Shown here: positions 1 to 6,096 of the stretch, piece after piece
How the letters are laid out: every line of letters begins with the position of its first letter
Position numbering within the stretch: position 1 is the stretch's first letter
Source of the DNA: Candidatus Methanoplasma sp.
GTDB taxonomy: Archaea > Thermoplasmatota > Thermoplasmata > Methanomassiliicoccales > Methanomethylophilaceae
NCBI GenBank assembly: GCA_031283015.1
Contig: JAITCQ010000023.1
Coordinates: forward strand, 1-12,015
Direction: 5' to 3'
DNA length: 12,015 nucleotides
Position numbers and translations under genes: made by a program
The notes under the pieces: model-generated
Told to the model about the DNA's origin: nothing
The model's database searches: none
The model's input: only the letters and a program-made list of their open reading frames with translations

Positions 1-993
1 CAGATGGTCAGAACATCTGTGGCATTGTCTGCCGTCACCGGGGTCCCCACCAGACTTACGCGGATAAGGGAGACCCGGCCCACGAACGGCCTGTCGAAGC
101 AGCATAACACCGCGATAGAAGCGGTGGCGAAGATGACCGGTGCGATCGCAGAGGGGAACACCGTCGGTTCCAGCGACCTTACGTTCCATCCCGGCAAGGA
201 AGAGCATTCCTCTCTTACGCTGGACATAGGCTCTGCAGGCAGCATCAGCCTGGTGCTCCAGGCGGTACTGCTTGCGGCCAGGAAGAACAAGGAAAGACTT
301 ACCCTCGACATAACCGGCGGAACGAACGTCATGTGGGCCCCTCCTTTGGACTCGTACGAGCTTGTTCTCTTCCCCCTCATGAAAAGGATGGGGATCAACG
401 CCCAGCTGAACATCCTTGAAAGAGGTTTCTATCCCATCGGCGGAGGGCATGTGACCGTCACTATGGATCCGGTGGGGAAGATAGCGCCGCTTGAGCTCAA
501 CGCCTTGGGACAACTGAAATACATAAAGGTCAGGTGCTTCACGCAGCACCTGTCCGAGAGGATATCGAAAGAGATGACGGAGGCCTGCATAAGGGCCCTA
601 GGGCACAGATATGACGTGGAGGTCGAGACCCAGAACTGCACCGGGAACTCCCGCGGCGCGGGACTGGTGCTCGTTGCGAACTACGAGAATGGAAAGCTGT
701 CAAGCAACGTCCTTACGTCAAGAGGGCACCCGGCGGAACAGTCCGGCATAGACGCGGCGAAGGATCTTCTCCAGGAAATGAACAACGGCTCCACCATCGA
801 CGTCCACACCGCGGACCAGCTGCTTCCCTATATGGCCATGGCCGACGGGAAGAGCAGCTTCGTCGTGTCCAGAATAAGCAAGCACCTGCTGAGCCAGATG
901 GACACTTTGGAATCATTCCTCAACGTCCGGTTCGGCGTGGAGAGGAAGAGCGACGGGTATCATTTCTCCGTGTCGTCGGAGGGGTATCCGTGA
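1..993 (+). CDS. rtcA: RNA 3'-terminal phosphate cyclase, 5'-truncated by window edge
   Basis: Converts RNA 3'-phosphate ends to 2',3'-cyclic phosphates through an enzyme-AMP intermediate (family knowledge). The frame is open from base 1, which reads Q-M-V-R-T. This matches the family's N-terminal GGQ-(I/M)-(L/V)-RT motif, so the first ATG (4) is internal and roughly 15-20 residues, including the GxGGG part, lie outside the window. Other visible family blocks are ALSAVTG and the TRP.NGLSKQH segment near the N-terminus, the GG-H-V block around residues 148-152, and a C-terminal segment with HTADQLLPYMA followed by SRISKHLL. The His in that last segment aligns with the adenylated histidine known in bacterial RtcA. 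Length is about 330 residues plus the missing start, normal for RtcA. The stop overlaps the next start by 4 bases (GTGA), so the two genes are probably translationally coupled. Confidence 0.93.
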   Translation, partial: QMVRTSVALSAVTGVPTRLTRIRETRPTNGLSKQHNTAIEAVAKMTGAIAEGNTVGSSDLTFHPGKEEHSSLTLDIGSAGSISLVLQAVLLAARKNKERLTLDITGGTNVMWAPPLDSYELVLFPLMKRMGINAQLNILERGFYPIGGGHVTVTMDPVGKIAPLELNALGQLKYIKVRCFTQHLSERISKEMTEACIRALGHRYDVEVETQNCTGNSRGAGLVLVANYENGKLSSNVLTSRGHPAEQSGIDAAKDLLQEMNNGSTIDVHTADQLLPYMAMADGKSSFVVSRISKHLLSQMDTLESFLNVRFGVERKSDGYHFSVSSEGYP

Positions 994-1622
994 GGCCATT
1001 CGTCCACGTCAACTGCGCCATGTCCGCAGACGGGAAGATCGCCGGCGTCGAAAGGAAACAGGTCAGGATCTCGTCCGATGAGGATAAAACTAGAGTGAAA
1101 GAGCTCAGGAAGAGATACGACGCGATATTGGTTGGAGTGGGGACGGTCCTTGCGGACGATCCCCACCTTACGGTCAAAGAGCTTGATTATGATACGAATC
1201 CCATAAGAATCGTCATAGACCCCCGCGGCAGGACGCCGGATGACGCGTTGGTCCTTGATGAACGCGCGCCCACGGTAATGATCACATCCGAGGATTGCGA
1301 AAAGGAATGGGATTGCGAGGAAACCATACGTTTCGACGGCGAACTCTGTCTTTCGGAGATACTAGAGAAGCTTGCGGAGGAGATCGGCATTGAGAGCATC
1401 CTTGTCGAAGGGGGAGGGGAAACGATCGCTTCCTTCTTCAAAGACGGGCTGGTCGACCGCTACACAGTGTTCGTCGGCGGCCTCGTAATAGGTGGAAGGA
1501 CGGCGCCGACCCCGGTTGACGGGGACGGCTGGGCGGTTGAGAACGGCATAGGACTTGTGCTCAAGGACGTGATGATCTTGGGCAACGGAGCGGTCCTTAC
1601 CTTCGAGCCTGAGAAAAAGTGA
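990..1622 (+). CDS. arfC: Archaeal 2,5-diamino-6-ribosylamino-pyrimidinone 5'-phosphate reductase
   Basis: NAD(P)H-dependent reduction of the ribosyl group of the diaminopyrimidinone intermediate to ribityl, an early step towards riboflavin, FAD and the deazaflavin F420 in archaea. The 210-residue product is a stand-alone RibD-C/DHFR-like reductase without a deaminase domain, as is usual in archaea. Visible family motifs are VNCAMSADGKIA (7-18), ILVGVGTVLADDPHLT (46-61), the NPIRIVIDPRGRTP strand-loop (70-83), and the nucleotide-binding ILVEGGG (137-143) followed by LVDRYTVFVGGLVIGG. The GTG start at 990 is chosen because GGAGGGG lies 5 bases upstream and because the protein then begins exactly at the conserved RPFVHVN. 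It overlaps rtcA by 4 bases. Its stop is only 3 bases from the stop of the convergent regulator gene, leaving no room for a normal intergenic terminator. Confidence 0.9.
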   Translation: MRPFVHVNCAMSADGKIAGVERKQVRISSDEDKTRVKELRKRYDAILVGVGTVLADDPHLTVKELDYDTNPIRIVIDPRGRTPDDALVLDERAPTVMITSEDCEKEWDCEETIRFDGELCLSEILEKLAEEIGIESILVEGGGETIASFFKDGLVDRYTVFVGGLVIGGRTAPTPVDGDGWAVENGIGLVLKDVMILGNGAVLTFEPEKK

Positions 1623-1625
1623 GCG

Positions 1626-2927
1626 TCACCTCACCACCCACCGCCCGTTCTTCCGCGCCCCTTCGCGGCGGAGAACTCCGAGACTCTGATATTCCTGAAG
1701 CCTTCGGGATATCGTACGCTGAGACTTGCCTGTAAGGTCGGCCAATTCCGGTATGGTCGCTGTAGGGTTCGTTTTCAGAAGATCTGTAATCGAATTTATC
1801 TTGCCGTTTATCTTGCCATCCGCGCTATCATTTATCTTGCCATTTGGCGAGATAAAATCTTCCGCAAATGGGAACGTCACGATGGTAAAATTCGGTGTCA
1901 GCTCGAATATCGAACGATCGTATGCCTTAAGGATCCTGCTCATTCCGGACCCGATCTGCTCTACGAGTTCGATATCACGAAACACGCGCATTAGTTCACG
2001 GTTGCGCGGCATAGACCGGCATTTGAAGAGATCCTCTTCCGAGAGGCCGGCGACCAGTCCTCCGCAGGATGTGACGACGATCCTATCTGAAAAGATCTCC
2101 ACCAGCGGGACCCCTTTTGCATAATCGTTGTGAACGATTGCGTTTATGACCGCTTCGCGGAGGGCGATGCTGTTCACCCGCTCTTTTTCAAGGCGGTTCT
2201 TGGCGGTTATTTTCGCAAACGTACGGTTTTCAGAGTCCATTCTGTCAAGGATACGCTGTGCGGCAGTAATCAGGCAGCGATTTCCGTATTCGCGTGTTTC
2301 GAGAAGGTCGACCTTGTCCGCTCCGGCGTATACCGCGACCTTGATCGACGCCCCGTTCTCGTCTGCGAGCAGGTATGCCGTATAGTTGTATTCCCCATTG
2401 CTTTGCCGCAGTTCGAGATTCTCAATGAATTGTTCTGTCGGCTCAAAGTTCTTTTCCTCGTAGTATATGAGGAGTTGCTTGAACGTCAGGTTCCGGCGTG
2501 GGGACGGCATAGATTGTAATGATGATTGCTGACGCTTTGCAAGAAGGTCCTCTATCATCTGCTCAGCCATAGGCTGCGTCGAACTTCCGACGCGGATAAA
2601 GCACCCCTGCTCGGACATTCCCATTTTCCGGATATAATACGGGCGCTGCTGGCCGCAGGAAACGATGATGCGGATTATGTCTTTATCGTTGATCTGTGTC
2701 GGGACCACGTCAAAAAGACCAAGCGTCTGCGGGCGGATGTTATTGCGGATGCGGTCAACGATCTTCAACTGCACTGAATCGACATCCTTGACCCCCACAG
2801 CAACGCCGTTGTCGTCCATCCCTATCAGTATTTCGCCGCCGCCGGCGTAATTCAGGAATGACACCACTGCCCGTTCGAACTTGTCATTCAGCTCTCTTTT
2901 GAATTCGATCCTGTTTGTTTCCTTCAT
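1626..2927 (-). CDS. AlbA_2 (Schlafen-like) / HATPase / winged-helix transcriptional regulator
   Basis: 433-residue putative DNA-binding ATPase-like regulator. Order: AlbA_2 domain (about 1-125; E-x-x-x-x-EFK at the start, FLNYAGGGEILIGMDDNG at 24-41, CFIRVGSST at 109-117); a middle region; a HATPase_c_4-type domain (about 250-350, REAVINAIVHNDY at 257-269 and VEQIGSGMSRI at 322-332); a repetitive linker with GKIN at 363-366, 371-374 and 375-378; and a C-terminal helix-turn-helix (about 380-425, IPELADLTGKSQRTISRRL). The ATG at 2927 is chosen over the longer frame to 3029 because AlbA_2 proteins begin at this motif, GGGGG lies 7 bases upstream, and a TATA box places transcription start near 2980. 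Members of this family act as regulators or in phage-related loci; the target here is unknown. It stands alone, opposed to all neighbours, and looks less GC-rich than them, suggesting acquisition. The linker DNA copies the promoter palindrome (see repeats). Confidence 0.85.
   Translation of the reverse strand: MKETNRIEFKRELNDKFERAVVSFLNYAGGGEILIGMDDNGVAVGVKDVDSVQLKIVDRIRNNIRPQTLGLFDVVPTQINDKDIIRIIVSCGQQRPYYIRKMGMSEQGCFIRVGSSTQPMAEQMIEDLLAKRQQSSLQSMPSPRRNLTFKQLLIYYEEKNFEPTEQFIENLELRQSNGEYNYTAYLLADENGASIKVAVYAGADKVDLLETREYGNRCLITAAQRILDRMDSENRTFAKITAKNRLEKERVNSIALREAVINAIVHNDYAKGVPLVEIFSDRIVVTSCGGLVAGLSEEDLFKCRSMPRNRELMRVFRDIELVEQIGSGMSRILKAYDRSIFELTPNFTIVTFPFAEDFISPNGKINDSADGKINGKINSITDLLKTNPTATIPELADLTGKSQRTISRRLQEYQSLGVLRREGARKNGRWVVR
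1795..1856 (-). repeat. Half-site repeats and operator-like palindrome inside the regulator's own coding sequence
   Basis: On the plus strand the 11-mer TTTATCTTGCC occurs exactly at 1795-1805, 1807-1817 and 1831-1841, spaced 12 and 24 bases, with the skipped 12-base slot degenerate. The last copy forms a palindrome with GGCGAGATAAA at 1846-1856 across the 4-base spacer ATTT (10 of 11 arm positions pair). The reverse strand encodes the GKIN units of the linker before the winged helix, so the 12-base period equals four codons. The palindrome matches the promoter palindrome at 2968-2993 at 22 of 26 positions. Confidence 0.85.
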
Positions 2928-2967
2928 TCGATTGCCCCCGCATTGCGCCGGTATGCTTTGTATAACA

Positions 2968-2993
2968 TTTATCTTGCCAAATGGCATGATAAA
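2968..2993. promoter_or_regulatory. Palindromic operator candidate in the regulator's promoter
   Basis: TTTATCTTGCC, spacer AAAT, GGCATGATAAA: 11-base arms with 10 of 11 positions complementary. Its centre (about 2980) coincides with the transcription start predicted from the TATA box at 3001-3008, which is where a bound protein would block initiation. The simplest reading is autorepression by the winged-helix protein encoded downstream; that binding is inference. Confidence 0.65.
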
Positions 2994-3000
2994 ATAATGG

Positions 3001-3010
3001 CTTATAAATT
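3001..3010 (-). promoter_or_regulatory. TATA box of the AlbA_2 regulator gene
   Basis: The minus strand reads AATTTATAAG, preceded by an A-rich stretch (ACAAA) fitting a BRE element. This predicts transcription start about 25 bases downstream, near 2980, and a leader of roughly 50 bases before the ATG at 2927. Confidence 0.5.
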
Positions 3011-3032
3011 TTGTTCGTGATTGCATCACATT

Positions 3033-3215
3033 TCATGCAAGAGGGTTTTCTCTTGCCCTCTGCAAAGTGTGTCTCGCAAGTGTTGATTTTGATGGAACCT
3101 GACATAGTGCCCCATTAAATGTCCTATTAAATGTCGTATTGAAGTCATTATCCGCGGGTTCCGGCGCTGTCGTGCACATGTCTGCTGCAGGTAAAGATAC
3201 AAAGTCGAAGAGCAC
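3033..3215 (-). pseudogene. Possible fossil of an AlbA_2-type protein tail
   Basis: This lies in the roughly 350-base gap between the regulator start (2927) and mtnA (3281), which holds no convincing intact gene. A minus-strand frame reads a hydrophobic FDFVSLP-like segment and then DFNTTFNRTFNGAL, a four-residue periodic stretch. This resembles the layout of the intact regulator, where FTIVTFPF is followed by GKIN repeats. No winged-helix sequence follows, so if this is a remnant it is truncated. Short length and low similarity make this weak; it could be chance reading of the DNA repeats alone. Confidence 0.25.
3101..3146. repeat. Second 12-bp tandem repeat cluster with an inverted half-site
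   Basis: ATTAAATGTC occurs at 3114-3123 and again at 3126-3135 (12-base period), with a degenerate ATTGAAGTC at 3138-3146. GACAT at 3101-3105 is inverted relative to ATGTC at 3119-3123. The arrangement (direct 12-base repeats plus one inverted partner at the downstream end of the minus strand) mirrors the cluster in the regulator gene but with a different sequence. Confidence 0.6.
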
Positions 3216-3255
3216 AACGGCACTTACCGAACACCTTATTGTCTACGCCAATGCC

Positions 3256-3263
3256 TTTATAAT
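3256..3263 (+). promoter_or_regulatory. TATA box of mtnA
   Basis: TTTATAAT, giving a predicted transcription start near 3281-3286. This allows either a leaderless transcript at the ATG 3281 or a short leader carrying GAGAGGT before the TTG at 3296. It probably drives the mtnA-aldolase-nop5 run. Confidence 0.55.
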
Positions 3264-3280
3264 CCTAACAGATTGACAGA

Positions 3281-4300
3281 ATGAGAGGTTCGAACTTGAA
3301 AGTAAGGACAGAGGACGGAACCCAGGACCTCAGGGCGGTGTGGTTCGATAACGGGAAAGCGATGATGATCGACCAGAGGGAGCTTCCGCACAGAGTGAAG
3401 GTGGTCAGTTTCGATGATCACAAGGACGTGGCGGAAGCCATCAGGAACATGACGACCCGGGGCGCGCCGTCGATAGGCGCCGCCGCCGCTTACGGCATGT
3501 GCCTCGCGTCGCTTTCCGGAGCGGACCTTGACCGGGCGTCCAAGGACATCAAGGCTGCGAGACCCACCGCGAACGACCTGTTCTTCGCGGTGGATCATAT
3601 GTACACACTGCTCACAAAAGGATCGGACCCGGTCACGGCCGCCGACGGCTATGCGGACATGATCGTCGACAAGTGCACAAAGATCGGAGAGTACGGCTCT
3701 CGGCTCATCAAAGACGGCATGAAAATAATGACCCACTGCAATGCGGGCGCTCTGGCGACGGTCGACGTGGGGACCGCGTTGGCCCCCATAAGGAAAGCGT
3801 GGGCCGACGGAAAAAGATTCTTCGTATACGCCTCGGAGACTAGACCCAGGCTTCAGGGCATGCAGCTCACCGCCTGGGAATTGTACCAAGAAGGGATCGA
3901 CCATGCCGTGATCCCGGACGGCGCCTCCGCCTATTACATGGAGAAAGGAGTGGACCTGATAATAACCGGCGCCGACCGCATCACCGCCAACGGCGATTTC
4001 GCCAATAAGATCGGCACGTTCGACAAGGCCATAGCCGCAAAACATTTCGGCATCCCCTTCTACGTCGCCGCCCCGATCTCCACCTTCGATTTCGATATGA
4101 AAGGAGGAAAGGACATCGAGATCGAACAGCGGTCCGGCAAAGAGGTCACGGAGATCGGCGGGATGAGGATAGCGCCGGAAGGGTCGCCCGCCCTCAATCC
4201 CGCATTCGACGTCACTCCCGCGGAGCTCGTCACCGCCTTCGTTACAGAGAAAGGGATTTTGAACCCAAAAGACATCAGAAGGGTGATGGCCGATGAATGA
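3281..4300 (+). CDS. mtnA: S-methyl-5-thioribose-1-phosphate isomerase (MtnA family)
   Basis: Isomerises 5-methylthioribose 1-phosphate, and promiscuously 5-deoxyribose 1-phosphate, to the ribulose form in nucleoside salvage. The 339-residue product shows MtnA/eIF2B-like family motifs: TTRGAPSIGAAAAYG (58-72), HCNAGALATVDVGTA with the catalytic Cys at 153, SETRPRLQG (185-193), ITGADRITANGDFANKIGT with the catalytic Asp at 232, and NPAFDVTPAELVTAFVTEKGI near the end. The ETRPRLQG form and the Cys/Asp pair favour MtnA, but the related ribose-1,5-bisphosphate isomerase cannot be fully excluded. Start: ATG 3281 is given, but TTG 3296 has GAGAGGT 7 bases upstream and would begin the protein at KVRTEDG, where archaeal homologues usually start, so it is a serious alternative. 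The 3' end overlaps the aldolase by 8 bases, pointing to one operon and one pathway. Confidence 0.9.
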   Translation: MRGSNLKVRTEDGTQDLRAVWFDNGKAMMIDQRELPHRVKVVSFDDHKDVAEAIRNMTTRGAPSIGAAAAYGMCLASLSGADLDRASKDIKAARPTANDLFFAVDHMYTLLTKGSDPVTAADGYADMIVDKCTKIGEYGSRLIKDGMKIMTHCNAGALATVDVGTALAPIRKAWADGKRFFVYASETRPRLQGMQLTAWELYQEGIDHAVIPDGASAYYMEKGVDLIITGADRITANGDFANKIGTFDKAIAAKHFGIPFYVAAPISTFDFDMKGGKDIEIEQRSGKEVTEIGGMRIAPEGSPALNPAFDVTPAELVTAFVTEKGILNPKDIRRVMADE

Positions 4301-4898
4301 ACAGACCGCACGAACCAAATTGGCAGAAGTCTGCAGGCTCCTTTACGACAGAAACCTCACAGTCTCCGCGGGAGGGAACATGAGCCTGCGCCTTAACGAA
4401 AAAGAATTCATCATCACGCCGTCCGGCAGGAACAAAGGTCTTCTCAGACCGGACGAGATGGTACTGATGAACCTGAACGGCAGGACGCTGTCCGGCGGGA
4501 AGCCGTCGGTGGAAAAGGGTTTCCATATCGCATTGTTCAAATCTAACCCCGACACGGCTTCGGTGATACACTGCCACCCCCTGTACTGCACTGCGCTCGC
4601 CGTGAGAGGAGAGAAAATAAAGAGCGCGCTCACGCCCGAAGGCGTCATCCTGCTGGGCGATGTCCCCCTCGTCGGGTACTTCACGCCCGGCTCGAAGAAA
4701 CTTGCGGAAGCCGTCGCCGGACACTCCTCATGCAAAGCTATGCTGATGGAGAGGCACGGCGCGATAACTCAGGGCAGGACCCTGGAAGAGGCGTTCAACC
4801 GGATGGAGGAGTTGGAGTTCCAGGCGAAGCTGCAGATGCTGGCGGGGGATGCGGACGAACTCCCCCCGTCGGAGATAAAGAGACTTTCGAAGATGTGA
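4293..4898 (+). CDS. Class II sugar-phosphate aldolase (FucA/AraD family)
   Basis: Zinc-dependent aldolase of 201 residues. Visible active-site residues line up with E. coli FucA: the substrate loop SAGGNMSLR (25-33), TPSG (42-45), Glu 74 (PSVEKGFHIA), zinc ligands His 93 and His 95 (VIHCHPLYC) and His 155 (LMERHGAITQG). The start at 4293 follows GGGTGAT at 4281-4287 and overlaps the mtnA stop by 8 bases. Directly after an isomerase that makes (deoxy/methylthio)ribulose 1-phosphate, the likely reaction is its cleavage to dihydroxyacetone phosphate plus lactaldehyde or methylthio-acetaldehyde-type products, as described for the DHAP shunt and for M. jannaschii 5'-deoxyadenosine salvage. A fuculose-phosphate aldolase role, or a role in another aldehyde-producing route, remains possible. 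Substrate is inferred from context; family assignment is firm. Confidence 0.88.
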   Translation: MNEQTARTKLAEVCRLLYDRNLTVSAGGNMSLRLNEKEFIITPSGRNKGLLRPDEMVLMNLNGRTLSGGKPSVEKGFHIALFKSNPDTASVIHCHPLYCTALAVRGEKIKSALTPEGVILLGDVPLVGYFTPGSKKLAEAVAGHSSCKAMLMERHGAITQGRTLEEAFNRMEELEFQAKLQMLAGDADELPPSEIKRLSKM

Positions 4899-4902
4899 TC
4901 GT

Positions 4903-5985
4903 ATGACTGTGCTTGTTTCAAAGTGGTTCGGCATTTTTCTCATAGACGAGAAGAGCGGGAAGGTGATCGGCAAAAGACTGATGCCGAAGGATCCGGCGCT
5001 TATCGCGGAGAAGCTTGCCGCCATGCAGAGGGGTTCCGTCCTTGAGGAGGAAAGAGAGCTTGCCGGGACGGTGCCCAAGGTATCGGTATCCGGCGCGAGA
5101 CTGTCGGAGCTTGGAAAACCGATATTCTATGATTCGTCCTTCCTTGACCCGAAGTCGTTCGGGTTCACCGAGGAGATCATGCACACCGCAATGCTGGGTC
5201 TCGGAAAGCTGAGAACGTCCGAACCCATTCCGCGGGACAGGAACCTAGTGCATGCGATAAGAGGTTTGGACGACATAATCGAAAGCGGCAACCTTTTGAA
5301 CGAACGGCTGCACGAGTGGTACGGGATGCACTTCCCGGAATTATCGGACATCGCGAAGGATGACAAGTACGCACGGCTGATATCCGAGCACGGCGGAAGG
5401 GAGGACGTTATCGCGCATTTAGGCATCGGCATCAGTTCCATCGGCGCCGATGTCGGCGGCGGCGATCTTGAGGCGATGATGAGACTGGCCGCCTCCGTGG
5501 TCCGGCTGTACGAAGAGAAGGAAAGGATGGAGGTGTACATCTCGGAGATAGCCACTGAGACCGCGCCGAACATGTGCGCCGTCATTGACGCCCCGCTCTC
5601 CGCCAGGCTCATATCCCTGGCCGGAGGGCTCGGGAGACTGTCGACCCTGCCGTCCTCCACCGTACAGCTGCTGGGCGCAGAGAAGGCGATGTTCAGGCAT
5701 CTCCGGTCTGGCAAACGCCCTCCGAAGCACGGAGTGATATACCAGCACCCGGATGTGCACAGATCCCCCTACTGGCAGAGGGGCAAGATAGCCAGGGCCC
5801 TTGCCGGAAAGATACTCATCGCCGCAAAGATAGACGCAAACGACGGAGAGTTCAGAGGCGATATCCTGAGGGAAGAGTTCGAAACGCGTGTCAAGGACAT
5901 ACGGGAACGCTACCCGGAGGCCCCGAAAAAACAAAAGAGCCAGGGTGTGCCGGCGAAGAAACGCGGAGGCAGGCGCGGACGCTGA
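4903..5985 (+). CDS. nop5: C/D box RNP core protein Nop5 (Nop56/58 family)
   Basis: Scaffold of the archaeal box C/D ribonucleoprotein that 2'-O-methylates rRNA and tRNA; it binds L7Ae-RNA and fibrillarin. The 360-residue protein has an N-terminal fibrillarin-binding region (about 1-110), a helical/coiled-coil region (about 110-235, with GIGISSIGADVGGGDL and a long charged helix) and the diagnostic Nop domain (about 235-325: LSTLPSSTVQLLGAEKAMFRHL, the PPKHGVIYQHP RNA/L7Ae contact, and RGKIARALAGKILIAAKID). A basic, low-complexity Lys/Arg/Gly tail covers about 330-360. Length is slightly below the usual roughly 370-420. ATG 4903 follows GTGATC closely and sits 4 bases after the aldolase stop. 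Fibrillarin, commonly the next gene in archaea, is not adjacent here: a new promoter and aIF5A follow instead. Confidence 0.93.
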   Translation: MTVLVSKWFGIFLIDEKSGKVIGKRLMPKDPALIAEKLAAMQRGSVLEEERELAGTVPKVSVSGARLSELGKPIFYDSSFLDPKSFGFTEEIMHTAMLGLGKLRTSEPIPRDRNLVHAIRGLDDIIESGNLLNERLHEWYGMHFPELSDIAKDDKYARLISEHGGREDVIAHLGIGISSIGADVGGGDLEAMMRLAASVVRLYEEKERMEVYISEIATETAPNMCAVIDAPLSARLISLAGGLGRLSTLPSSTVQLLGAEKAMFRHLRSGKRPPKHGVIYQHPDVHRSPYWQRGKIARALAGKILIAAKIDANDGEFRGDILREEFETRVKDIRERYPEAPKKQKSQGVPAKKRGGRRGR

Positions 5986-5994
5986 ACTCTTTAC

Positions 5995-6010
5995 AAAATA
6001 TATTTAAATA
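5995..6010 (+). promoter_or_regulatory. TATA region upstream of aIF5A
   Basis: The A/T-only stretch at 5995-6010 contains TTTAAATA (6003-6010) and lies just after nop5. It predicts transcription start near 6031, leaving a leader of about 65 bases before the aIF5A start and only about 10 bases before the ATG of the short leader frame at 6040. Confidence 0.55.
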
Positions 6011-6039
6011 ATGGGGGAGGGATAGGGAATCCCATAAAA

Positions 6040-6093
6040 ATGCTGTCATCATCCGATGTATCGCAGTTCGTCCGACGGCATGAGGAAGGTTAA
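6040..6093 (+). other. Short upstream ORF in the aIF5A leader
   Basis: ATG at 6040 opens a 17-codon frame (MLSSSDVSQFVRRHEEG) ending with TAA at 6091-6093, 3 bases before and in frame with the aIF5A ATG. It runs through the aIF5A ribosome-binding sequence. No Shine-Dalgarno precedes it; it would be near-leaderless. It may be chance or a translated leader that affects aIF5A initiation. Confidence 0.3.
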
Positions 6094-6096
6094 ACA

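Noticed and set aside
1795..1856. CRISPR-like array
   Set aside because: Repeats are 11-12 bases at 12-base steps with no spacers and lie within a coding linker; no Cas genes are present.
2130..2850. Plus-strand open frames opposite the AlbA_2 regulator
   Set aside because: They lie inside a gene with three recognisable domains; the translated products show no family features.
2928..3029. Longer N-terminus of the AlbA_2 regulator beginning at 3029 or 2987
   Set aside because: Both starts lie at or upstream of the predicted transcript start, and the extra residues precede the normal beginning of the AlbA_2 domain. They also read through the operator.
3257..4318. 353-codon open frame antisense to mtnA
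   Set aside because: It fully overlaps mtnA, whose catalytic motifs are clear, and the antisense product has no recognisable motif and an odd composition.
6038..6056. C box (ATGATGA on the minus strand) as a box C/D RNA next to nop5
   Set aside because: No matching D box or C'/D' pair at suitable spacing; the sequence lies in the aIF5A leader on the opposite strand.
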